Source: DAOOKJ01 sp035385585 (lineage in GTDB: Bacteria > Patescibacteriota > Minisyncoccia > UBA6257). From it: DNA of 64,000 nt. The stretch is from the NCBI GenBank assembly GCA_035385585.1, contig DAOOKJ010000001.1:1-64000 (forward strand), read 5' to 3'. A program made the position numbers and the translations under genes. Shown here one piece after another: positions 24,748-32,180 of the stretch. Below the pieces are notes generated by a model that searched no databases, was not told the DNA's origin, and was given only the letters and a program-made list of their open reading frames with translations. The first letter of the stretch is position 1; each line of letters starts with the position of its first letter.

Positions 24748-25161
24748 ATGAATCATCATTACAAAAAAATAAATCTCGAATTAATATTTATTATTCTGTT
24801 GGTTACTTTTTCCCTGGGAAATATTATTCAGGCAAAAGGGTTAGTCCCTTGCGGCGGCCCGGAAGAAGAAGAATGCACTGCCTGTCATCTTTTGGTTTTA
24901 GTCCAGAATGTTGTTGATTTTGTTATAAAAGGCGCTATTTTTATCTGTATTGTTCTAATTATTTACGGAGGATTTCGCTGGTTATTTTCTTTTGGCAAAC
25001 AAGAAAATATTGTTGCTGGCCAAAAGGCTATTTTAAATGCTATTATAGGACTAGTAATCGTCTTAGTTGCTTGGTTAATTGTTAATACTATTTTCTGGTT
25101 AATAGCCTATGTAGGCGGAGAAAACTATACTGGCAGTTGGTGGCATTTAGAATGTCAATAA
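24748..25161 (+). CDS. TrbC/VirB2-like pilin protein A
   Basis: 137 aa. Signal-like helix (about 11-29), short outside loop with PCGG and ECTACH cysteines, then two long transmembrane helices (about 53-75 and 90-118) joined by a polar turn LFSFGKQENIVAGQKAILNAIIG. This two-helix arrangement, with G, polar, K and A-x3-I positions in the turn, is that of VirB2/TrbC pilin subunits of type IV secretion systems. The next two genes encode the same module. Probably a surface filament or membrane pore subunit. Confidence 0.8.
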   Translation: MNHHYKKINLELIFIILLVTFSLGNIIQAKGLVPCGGPEEEECTACHLLVLVQNVVDFVIKGAIFICIVLIIYGGFRWLFSFGKQENIVAGQKAILNAIIGLVIVLVAWLIVNTIFWLIAYVGGENYTGSWWHLECQ

Positions 25162-25183
25162 GTCATAAACCTAAAATAAAAAT

Positions 25184-26050
25184 ATGAAATTAACAGCTTC
25201 TAAAATCAAAATTGTATTATTTTCTATCCTATTAATGGGGCTAATAATAAGTTTTTCTGGTAAAAAAACATGGGCAAAGGATTGTTCTGATGAAGGGGTT
25301 GGCTATGCCTGCAGAGACCCTCGTTCCTGCGAACCAGGCACAGAAACCTCTTTCCTTTGTTCTCCTGCTGAATATGTTTGTTGCAAGAAAATTAAAGATT
25401 GCTCTGAATACGGAACTGAATATGGCTGTTATTTCTATGATGATTGTAATACTTCCACCATCGTTAACGCGCTTTGCGGAGGTAGTTTAGGTGGTTCAAA
25501 AGTTTGTTGTAAAAAATCAAGCACAGCCGCAAGTGGTGGCTTGACTTTCGAAAATCCATTGGGACAAACTTCTGATATTTGGGAGTTAATAATAAAAATC
25601 ATTGATTTTATTTTTAATGTTGCTGTTTTTGTAACTGCTATTATTATTGTCTATGCTGGTTTTCTTTTTATTACTTCTAGCGGCGAACCAGAAAAACTCA
25701 AAACCGCGCAAAAAGTTCTTATTTGGGCATTAATAGGTTTTGGTTTGATTTTACTCGCCAAAGCCATCCCTCCTTTTATTTATGAATTTCTTACAGGAAA
25801 GCAAATGGAAACCACTAATACAAATACAACTGCTATAAACTGCAGCCGATGCAGCAATATCTATCCCTGCCGTTGGGCTAAATGGACAGTTCCGCCTTAT
25901 ACTTGCCATAGTAATGATCCTCAAAAATGCTGCGGAGAGGATCCAGTAAAATTAAAAATACCAGTGCAATATAATATAAATGATACCTGTACAGAACTAT
26001 GTTTAAAAAAGGGACAAATTTGTGAAGCGGGTGAATGTGTCTCCCCTTAA
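25184..26050 (+). CDS. Pilin-like protein with tandem six-cysteine modules
   Basis: 288 aa. Signal helix (about 8-30) and then two tandem modules with six cysteines each: C34, C43, C49, C59, C66, C67 and C73, C82, C88, C98, C108, C109. Spacing is C-x8-C-x5-C-x9-C-x6 or x9-CC. A VirB2-like two-helix module follows (about 130-200, VYAGFLFITSSGEPEKLKTA), then a second Cys-rich tail with ten cysteines (about 220-288). All Cys-rich parts would lie outside, probably as disulfide-linked knobs on a pilin scaffold. It lies between two simpler pilin paralogs. Function unknown; surface display or adhesion is an inference. Confidence 0.75.
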   Translation: MKLTASKIKIVLFSILLMGLIISFSGKKTWAKDCSDEGVGYACRDPRSCEPGTETSFLCSPAEYVCCKKIKDCSEYGTEYGCYFYDDCNTSTIVNALCGGSLGGSKVCCKKSSTAASGGLTFENPLGQTSDIWELIIKIIDFIFNVAVFVTAIIIVYAGFLFITSSGEPEKLKTAQKVLIWALIGFGLILLAKAIPPFIYEFLTGKQMETTNTNTTAINCSRCSNIYPCRWAKWTVPPYTCHSNDPQKCCGEDPVKLKIPVQYNINDTCTELCLKKGQICEAGECVSP

Positions 26051-26153
26051 TCAGAAACAATAAAATAAGTCTTATACTCAAAAGATTTGACTTCGCAAGC
26101 AAACTTTATTAAAATAATAATAGAAGGTCGAAAAATAAAAATTAATAATTAAG

Positions 26154-26498
26154 ATGAAAAAAATTATTCCTTTGGCTTTAATTCTGGTCCTGCCCCTGTG
26201 TGCCTTTGCCGATAGCAACGAATTACCTCTCGGACCAATACCTAGTACAAGCTTCAATGTCTGGGAATTGCTGATAAAAGCCTTAAACTGGTTTTTTAAT
26301 ATAGTGATTATTGTTGCCGCAATCTTTCTTGTTTATGCTGGTTTTACCTTCATTACTGCAGGGGGTGATCCGGAAAAAACAAAAAAGTCTTTAAATATCG
26401 TTATCTACTCTCTAATTGGGGTAGCAATTGCTATTTTGGCAAAAGCCCTTATTAATTTTGTTAGTCAAATGCTCCTCAATAAACCTCTATTCCAATAG
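26154..26498 (+). CDS. TrbC/VirB2-like pilin protein C
   Basis: 114 aa, the plainest of the three tandem pilins. Cleavable-looking signal peptide (about 1-19, ending CAFADS), short outside part, then two transmembrane helices (about 48-68 and 82-105) joined by TAGGDPEKTKKSLNIVIYSLIG. The turn is close to that of the 288-aa neighbour (SSGEPEKLKTAQKVLIWALIG), so the two are recent paralogs or under the same constraint. Last gene of the run, followed by a strong terminator. Confidence 0.82.
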   Translation: MKKIIPLALILVLPLCAFADSNELPLGPIPSTSFNVWELLIKALNWFFNIVIIVAAIFLVYAGFTFITAGGDPEKTKKSLNIVIYSLIGVAIAILAKALINFVSQMLLNKPLFQ

Positions 26499-26539
26499 TT
26501 ATAGTTAACACATAGTTAAACACAAGGGGTCAAAATTTA

Positions 26540-26566
26540 CCCCCTCCTTTTAAAGGAGGGGGTTTT
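26540..26566. terminator. Strong terminator after the pilin run
   Basis: CCCCCTCCTTT (26540-26550) pairs with AAAGGAGGGGG (26552-26562) and is followed by TTTT. The near-perfect palindrome can also stop the minus-strand tRNA-Leu transcript. Confidence 0.85.
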
Positions 26567-26580
26567 CATTAAGGATTATT

Positions 26581-26665
26581 TGGTGCCCTCGAGAGGAGTC
26601 GAACCTCTAACCCAAAAGGGATAGCGCTCTAAACGCTACGCGTATACCAATTCCGCCACGAGGGC
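26581..26665 (-). tRNA. tRNA-Leu(UAG)
   Basis: Class II tRNA on the minus strand: acceptor GCCCTCG/CGAGGGC, anticodon stem TAGCG/CGCTA with loop TTTAGAG (anticodon TAG, codon CUA and wobble), long variable arm, T-loop TTCGACT. The 3' ACCA is encoded. Located after hsp20. Confidence 0.95.
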
Positions 26666-26669
26666 CTAA

Positions 26670-26692
26670 AACTCCCTCTAAAAGAGGGAGTT
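26670..26692 (-). terminator. Hairpin after hsp20
   Basis: AACTCCCTCT (26670-26679) pairs with AGAGGGAGTT (26683-26692), a perfect 10-bp stem with a 3-nt loop, 4 bp past the hsp20 stop codon. The T-run is short, so it may be only partly effective and let tRNA-Leu be read from the same transcript. Confidence 0.65.
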
Positions 26693-26695
26693 GAG

Positions 26696-27082
26696 TTATT
26701 CTTCGGAAATTCTTACAATTTTTTCCTTAGTTTTTTCTAATTTTGGCAACCTGACAGTTAAAAACCCATTCTTTAAGGTAGCCTTCACCTCATCAGCGTT
26801 TATTTCTTTTGGAAGAATCAAAACTCGAGAAAAAGGTCCCCAAAAACATTCTTTATAATAAACTTTCTCGATTTTTTCATCATCCTTTTTAACTCTTACC
26901 CCTTTAATTGTAATCATATCATTGGTAATTGAAATATCCAAATCGTTTATTTTTACCCCTCCAATTATCGCCTGTAAAACCAACTCCGTCGGGGTCTCAT
27001 ATAAATCAACTGCCAATTCCCCTTCTTCTTCGGTTGCCGGCCATTTTAAATTATTATTTACTTCAATTTTTTCTTCAGCCAT
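26696..27082 (-). CDS. Hsp20/alpha-crystallin family small heat-shock protein
   Basis: ATP-independent holdase chaperone that binds unfolding proteins. 128 aa. The alpha-crystallin domain begins at ELAVDLYETPTELVLQAIIGG (about residue 21) and ends with the family motif LKNGFLTVRLPK (A-x-x-x-N-G-x-L type, about 105-116). The C-terminal tail is short and acidic, with no clear I-x-I/V motif except IVRI. Start at the ATG 27082. It is last in the tsaD / valS / prsW-like / hsp20 run. Confidence 0.93.
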   Translation of the reverse strand: MAEEKIEVNNNLKWPATEEEGELAVDLYETPTELVLQAIIGGVKINDLDISITNDMITIKGVRVKKDDEKIEKVYYKECFWGPFSRVLILPKEINADEVKATLKNGFLTVRLPKLEKTKEKIVRISEE

Positions 27083-27111
27083 ATACTTAATTTAGTTATA
27101 ATTTTAAATTT

Positions 27112-27828
27112 TTATATGTATCGAATTGGCTTTTCTATTTGTTTTAAAATATCAAAAGCCCAAAGGAGAAATACTGCGGCTAAAAACAAAACTAAACTTA
27201 AAAAGAGAACTAATTCGCCACCAAATAATATAATAGCAAGATTAAAGAACCAATGCAAGAGAATACTCAAAAATATTCCCAAATAAAGATAATTTTTTTT
27301 TCCTTTCAAAAGTCTTAAAGCCCAAAAATAACCGATAATTCCTGAACTTAAAGTATGAAGTAAATTAGCACCAATAAATCTTAAACTTAAAACACTCATC
27401 GCATTTAGAAGATAACCACCATTTTTTATCCCCTCGTAAACCACTAAAATGTTTTCCACCACTCCAAAGCCTAATGACAGAATAATCAAATAAATCATCG
27501 CATCAATTGCTTCGTCAAAAAATTTGTTTTTTCTTAAAATAAGCGCAGTACTAAAAAATTTAGCTAGTTCTTCAATAACAGCAATTCCCAGATAAACAAT
27601 GATAGTCATAAAAAGTGAAGCAGCCGCTTCTTCGTAGCTAATTATTTTAAGATAAAAATTTTCCAAAAAATAAACTAAAGGGGTGATGAGCATTCCTAAA
27701 AGAAAAAGAATTAAAATCCATCGTTTGGGCTCTGGTTTTTTTATATCCTGCCAAAGGAAAAAAATTAGCCATAGACCAACAGGTAAAGCACCGAAAATAC
27801 TAGAAATGATTAAAGTTAAAGAGGCCAT
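27112..27828 (-). CDS. PrsW-like intramembrane metalloprotease
   Basis: 238 aa with about seven transmembrane helices. The PrsW-type motif is AVIEELAKFF (EE-x2-K, about residues 82-91), with further polar positions in FGVVENILVVYEG (E about 123) and ANLLHTLSSGIIGYF (H about 155), and a final His in LLHWFFN. Such proteins cleave membrane substrates such as anti-sigma factors in Firmicutes, while many homologues have unknown targets. It overlaps the valS stop by 13 bp (ATG 27828 inside valS), so translation is probably coupled. No anti-sigma factor gene is nearby. Confidence 0.82.
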   Translation of the reverse strand: MASLTLIISSIFGALPVGLWLIFFLWQDIKKPEPKRWILILFLLGMLITPLVYFLENFYLKIISYEEAAASLFMTIIVYLGIAVIEELAKFFSTALILRKNKFFDEAIDAMIYLIILSLGFGVVENILVVYEGIKNGGYLLNAMSVLSLRFIGANLLHTLSSGIIGYFWALRLLKGKKNYLYLGIFLSILLHWFFNLAIILFGGELVLFLSLVLFLAAVFLLWAFDILKQIEKPIRYI

Positions 27829-29993
27829 TTTTCAACAATTAAAGGGTTTTTCTTTTTAAAAGGAATTTTTTGCCAAAGGTATTCAGTTAAAAATGGCATA
27901 AATGGGTGAAGCAAAACCAGTAAGTCTTTAAAAATAAAAACTAAAACATATTCTGCTCTTTTTTTTTCTTTCCTGTTTTTTAACCTTGGTTTCATTGCTT
28001 CAACTATTTTATCAGCATATTTATGCCAAATATAGTGGTAGAGAGTCTCAGCCGCTAAAGAAAAACGATAATTATCCAGATAGAAGGTTACCTTTTTTTT
28101 AATTTGCTGAAATTCTTTCAAAATTTGTTTATCTTTCGTTGAAAGTTTTGGTTTTTTTAAAGAAAAATCTTTGACAGATAAAAGGAGAAAACGACTAAGG
28201 TTGTAAATTTTATTGGCGAAATTACGATAACCTTTAATTTTTTCTTCTGAAATAATAATATCGCTTCCGGCGCTGTTTCCTACAACCAACGCCATCCTTA
28301 AAGCGTCAGTCCCATAAATTGAAGCAACATTTAGAGGGTCAATTACATTGCCTTTTGATTTTGACATTTTTTGCCTATCTTTGTCTCTGACTAAACCATG
28401 AAGATAAACAGTTTTAAAAGGCACTTTTTGAGTCTTGTAAATTCCCAGCATTATCATTCTTACTACCCAAAAAAACAAAATATCCCAGCCAGTCTCCATT
28501 ACTGACGTTGGATAAAATCTGTTAAAATCATTTTTTTTAGTTGTCAAAAGAGTGGCGTAGGGCCACTGGCCAGAAGAAAACCAAGTATCTAGAACATCTT
28601 CATCTTTCTTTATATTTTTACTTCCGCAATAAGGACATCTTGAAATCCTTTTAGAAGGCGAGACAATAATTCCTTCTTTCTTTTTGCACAAATCGTTTTT
28701 TCCATCTAAACAATAAAAAACTGGAATCTGAATTCCCCAAGAAATCTGGCGTGAGATATTCCAATCTTTTAAATTATTCATCCAATGGTAAAATACTTTT
28801 TCAAATTTTTTTGGAATAATTTCAATTTTGCCAGTTTTAATTGCTTCAACTGCCAAATCTCTTAAAGATTTATTATTTTTTCCAAAAGGTTTTGAGACAC
28901 TAATAAACCATTGGTCCATTATCATTGGCTCAATTGTAGTGTTACATTTATAACAATGACTAACTTCATGAACATAATCTTCTGCTTTTTCTAAAGCCCC
29001 TATTTCTTTTAGAATTAGAATTGTTTTTTCTCTGGCCTCTTGAACTTTTAATCCCTTCAGAGGACCGGCTAATTCATTAAAACAACCATCAAAATTCAAT
29101 GTTTGTCTCATTTCTAAATGATTATCTTTGGAAATTTCAAAATCTAAAGCATCATGAGCCGGGGTAATCTTTAAAACTCCGGTTCCAAAATCTATATCTA
29201 CCCTTCTGTCGCCAATAACTGGAAGGTTTCTTTTTAGAATTGGTTCTATTACTTCCTTTCCAATAAAATTTTTATATCTTGAATCTTTGGGATTAACCGC
29301 AATTGCCATGTCGCCGACAATTGTTTCAGGCCTAGTAGTCGCCACCGTAATGAACTTAGTCGGATTATCTTTAAATTTATATCTGACAAAATAAAGTTTA
29401 CCTTTTTCCTTTAAATATTTTACTTCTAATTCGGAAAAAGCAGTTTTATGTTTTGGGCAATAATTTACAATCCTTTTGCCACGATACAATAATTCATCTT
29501 GATACAACTCCTCAAAAGTCTCATAGACAATTTTTATAATATCTTTATCTAAAGTGAATTTTTCTCTTGTCCAGTCGCAAGAAGCCCCCAAAAGTTTTAA
29601 TTGTTTTTTAACTATTTTTCTATTCTTTTTGGTATATTCCAAGATTGCTTTGTAGAACTCCTCTTTTGTCATTTCAAAACGGGATTTTCCTTCTTTCTCT
29701 AATTTTTTTTCAAACACAACCTGGGTTTCAAAGCCGGCATGATCAGTCCCGGGCAACCATAAAGTAATTTCTCTTTTTAAGCGGTGATAGCGGATCATAA
29801 TATCTTCAAGAGTAACAAAAACCGCATGACCGATATGAAGAGGGTCGTTAGCATTAGGCGGAGGCATAATAATAGAGAAGGCCTTATTAGATGGATTAAA
29901 AGGAAGTTTATCAGGGTTAAAATAACCTGTTTTTTCCCAAAGGCGATAAATTTTCTTCTCTATTTTCTGCGGCTGATAAATTTTTGGAAGCAT
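27816..29993 (-). CDS. valS: Valyl-tRNA synthetase (short form)
   Basis: Class I synthetase charging tRNA-Val. 725 aa against about 880-950 in most bacteria: the C-terminal coiled-coil arm is missing, and the protein ends soon after the anticodon-binding helices (FMPFLTEYLWQKIPF). The HIGH motif is PLHIGHA (about 53-59), the KMSKS motif KMSKSKGN, and the editing domain contains TTRPETIVGDMAIAVNP. Cys pairs in HCYKCNT and RCPYCGS suggest zinc binding. It starts 6 bp after the tsaD stop. Confidence 0.95.
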   Translation of the reverse strand: MLPKIYQPQKIEKKIYRLWEKTGYFNPDKLPFNPSNKAFSIIMPPPNANDPLHIGHAVFVTLEDIMIRYHRLKREITLWLPGTDHAGFETQVVFEKKLEKEGKSRFEMTKEEFYKAILEYTKKNRKIVKKQLKLLGASCDWTREKFTLDKDIIKIVYETFEELYQDELLYRGKRIVNYCPKHKTAFSELEVKYLKEKGKLYFVRYKFKDNPTKFITVATTRPETIVGDMAIAVNPKDSRYKNFIGKEVIEPILKRNLPVIGDRRVDIDFGTGVLKITPAHDALDFEISKDNHLEMRQTLNFDGCFNELAGPLKGLKVQEAREKTILILKEIGALEKAEDYVHEVSHCYKCNTTIEPMIMDQWFISVSKPFGKNNKSLRDLAVEAIKTGKIEIIPKKFEKVFYHWMNNLKDWNISRQISWGIQIPVFYCLDGKNDLCKKKEGIIVSPSKRISRCPYCGSKNIKKDEDVLDTWFSSGQWPYATLLTTKKNDFNRFYPTSVMETGWDILFFWVVRMIMLGIYKTQKVPFKTVYLHGLVRDKDRQKMSKSKGNVIDPLNVASIYGTDALRMALVVGNSAGSDIIISEEKIKGYRNFANKIYNLSRFLLLSVKDFSLKKPKLSTKDKQILKEFQQIKKKVTFYLDNYRFSLAAETLYHYIWHKYADKIVEAMKPRLKNRKEKKRAEYVLVFIFKDLLVLLHPFMPFLTEYLWQKIPFKKKNPLIVEKWPL

Positions 29994-29999
29994 AAGGTA

Positions 30000-31097
30000 T
30001 TAAAATTTTCTATTACTAATAGCATCTATCTCTCGCCAATCCTCTTTCTTATTTAAAGACTCAAAAAATCCAGCTAATGCTATCATTATAGCATTATCAG
30101 TACAATATTCTAAAGAAGGAGAAAAAAAATTTATTTTAATTTTTTCATTTTTAATAGTTTCTTTTATTTTTTCTCTTAATCGTAAATTAGCCGAAACGCC
30201 GCCGCCAATAATTAAAGTTTTAACTTTAAAATCTTTTACTGTCTTAAAAGTTTTTTTAACCAAAACATCAGTAATCGCTTCTTCGATTTCATAGGCAATA
30301 GCTGGAATTAGTTTTTCCTTTTCTTCTTTTTCTAATTTTTGCCAAAAATATAGAACTGCTGTTTTCAACCCAGAAAAAGAAAAATCATAATTATTTTGAC
30401 TCAACATTGGCCTAGGAAATTCTATTTTCCCTGTTTCTGGTGATATTTTGGATTTTGCCTTCTTTCTTCTCTGTTTTTGGGATAATTGAGAAATAATTGG
30501 GCCGCCGGGATAACCTAAATTTAAAATTCTGGCAGTTTTATCAAAGCACTCGCCAGCTGCATCGTCTAAAGTTTCGCCAATAATTGTATAATTATTTATT
30601 TTTTTACAGTAAACAAGCAAAGTATGACCTCCAGAAACAATTAAAGCAATTAAAGGAAAAAGTGAGTTTAAATAAGAAAGAGAAATTTTTTTCTTTTTTT
30701 TGGTAGGGGGTAAAAGAAAACTAAAAAGATGGCCAGACAAATGGCTGACTCCAATTATCGGTTTATCAAAATACCAAGATAAAGTTCTGGAAAAATTTAC
30801 TCCAATTAAAAGCGCGGGGATCAATCCCGGACCGTTAGTAACCGCCACTAAATCAATATCTTTTTCTACTGATAATTTTTCTTCTCTAATTAATTTTTTA
30901 AAAAGGAAGGGTAAGTTTTTATAATGTTCCCGACTGGCTAAAATTGGCACTACTCCTCCATATTTCTCATGAATTTTAACCTGACTCACTAATAAATTAC
31001 TGATTGGCTTAATAAAAAAATCGGCTTTTATTTTTGTAACTTCTAAAAGTCCAATTGAAGTTTCATCACAAGAAGTTTCAATTCCTAATATCAACAT
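30000..31097 (-). CDS. tsaD: tRNA N6-adenosine threonylcarbamoyltransferase TsaD
   Basis: Catalytic subunit of the complex that transfers threonylcarbamoyl to A37 of ANN-reading tRNAs (t6A). 365 aa, slightly longer than usual (about 340) owing to a Lys-rich stretch TKKKKKI in the middle. It starts LILGIETSCDETSIGLLEV, the family hallmark, has the metal-binding H-x3-H in GVSHLSGHLFSF (about 115-120), ALIVSGGHTLLV and SFSGLKTAVLYF. tRNA-Glu lies 10 bp upstream on the same strand and valS 6 bp downstream, so translation genes are grouped. TsaB, TsaC and TsaE are not in the window. Confidence 0.96.
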   Translation of the reverse strand: MLILGIETSCDETSIGLLEVTKIKADFFIKPISNLLVSQVKIHEKYGGVVPILASREHYKNLPFLFKKLIREEKLSVEKDIDLVAVTNGPGLIPALLIGVNFSRTLSWYFDKPIIGVSHLSGHLFSFLLPPTKKKKKISLSYLNSLFPLIALIVSGGHTLLVYCKKINNYTIIGETLDDAAGECFDKTARILNLGYPGGPIISQLSQKQRRKKAKSKISPETGKIEFPRPMLSQNNYDFSFSGLKTAVLYFWQKLEKEEKEKLIPAIAYEIEEAITDVLVKKTFKTVKDFKVKTLIIGGGVSANLRLREKIKETIKNEKIKINFFSPSLEYCTDNAIMIALAGFFESLNKKEDWREIDAISNRKF

Positions 31098-31107
31098 AAC
31101 AAAAAAG

Positions 31108-31181
31108 TGGCGTTAATGGGATTTGAACCCATGTTACGGGATTGAAGGCCCCGTGTCCTAACCAGACTAGACGATAACGCC
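31108..31181 (-). tRNA. tRNA-Glu(UUC) with C33
   Basis: Minus-strand cloverleaf with acceptor GGCGTTA/TAACGCC. The anticodon arm reads CGGGG CCTTCAA TCCCG, giving anticodon TTC (GAA/GAG), but position 33 is C, where a U is almost universal. T-loop TTCAAAT, discriminator A, CCA not encoded. Directly upstream of tsaD. The identity as Glu rests on the anticodon and the GTCTAG/GGAC features typical of bacterial tRNA-Glu. Confidence 0.88.
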
Positions 31182-31436
31182 GATACGTTAGCAAATAATA
31201 ACTATTTTTTGAGAAAAAATCAACCCTGCACCTAAAAAACTAGTTTTGTCAAAAACAATAATATTTAGTTAGTGTTACTTTAGGATTTTAATGAAACTAA
31301 TTACATTTAAATCTTTTACAAATTCATTCCCCACTCTTATGAGATTGATTTTATCAAATATACCTTTAGTATTTATCTTCTAAAGGCGCGAGGTAAATTT
31401 GTTTATCTTTTATAGGTGTGGAGTCAACCCTTCCAT
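31182..31436. other. Non-coding spacer with imperfect direct repeats
   Basis: 255 bp between sortase and tRNA-Glu without a gene. It contains two related segments, TTTATCTTCTAAAGGCGCG (about 31372) and TTTATCTTTTATAGGTGTG (about 31403), and a CCCTGCACCTAA stretch (about 31226) that also occurs at about 14959. The upstream promoter for tRNA-Glu/tsaD should lie here but I could not fix it. Confidence 0.35.
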
Positions 31437-32162
31437 CTACTCTACTAAAACTGCTTTAACCGCCACTCTTTTAGATGCTACTCCTACTGGCCAACAACTT
31501 TGAAGAATTAAAACTTTTTGACTGGAAGGAGGAAAAATGGTTTCGGTTGTCTCCTGCCCCTTTGGCCAAGGAAGAAAAATCTTTTTATCTTCAACTCTAA
31601 ATGTTAATAATCTATTCTCCCAAACTACATAAATCAAATCTCCTTTTTGAAATTCATTAAGTAGAGAAAAAACTGATTTATATCTCCCTGGCTCCCAAGG
31701 GTATTGGCTTGAATGACCAATAATAATGGAATATCCTTCGCCTGGATTACTCGATCCAGGATAAAGTACTACTCCTTTTTTTAATTCCTGATAAATCAAC
31801 TTTAGATCAAACTCAGAAACACTAATAATTGGTGCTTCAATATCAAATTTAGAAAGAATCAGAGTGTTGTTTTTATATTTTAAAATCGGCTCTTGAAAAA
31901 TAAGAATCGGAGAAATAGTGATTGGCGGAGTTTCTAAATTGTCTAAAGTAGTAGTTGTTTTTGAGACTAAAAAATTTGGGGGTCTACTAATCTCATTTTT
32001 TATCCAAGTAAACAATTGTTTTATCTTATACTGACTAATGGAAATAAAGGCTAAACCATTGAAAATACAAAAGAGAACTACAAAAATCCCTATAAAAATA
32101 AAAAGAAACAATTTTAATTTCTTGAGCATACTGAAAAGATTAATTCTTCTACTATAAGCCAC
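31437..32162 (-). CDS. Sortase family transpeptidase
   Basis: Membrane-bound cysteine transpeptidase that attaches sorting-signal proteins to the wall or to each other. 241 aa from a GTG at 32162 (AGGA precedes it); the ATG at 32129 is an alternative. One N-terminal transmembrane helix (about 14-37), then a linker with KTTTT. The catalytic His is in IIGHSSQYPW, the Cys in LQSCWPVG and the Arg in SKRVAVKA, the complete triad in the expected order. It follows gyrB by 18 bp. No substrate with a clear C-terminal LPxTG-type signal is encoded in the window. Confidence 0.88.
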   Translation of the reverse strand: MAYSRRINLFSMLKKLKLFLFIFIGIFVVLFCIFNGLAFISISQYKIKQLFTWIKNEISRPPNFLVSKTTTTLDNLETPPITISPILIFQEPILKYKNNTLILSKFDIEAPIISVSEFDLKLIYQELKKGVVLYPGSSNPGEGYSIIIGHSSQYPWEPGRYKSVFSLLNEFQKGDLIYVVWENRLLTFRVEDKKIFLPWPKGQETTETIFPPSSQKVLILQSCWPVGVASKRVAVKAVLVE

Positions 32163-32180
32163 TCTATCCTAAATGTCATC

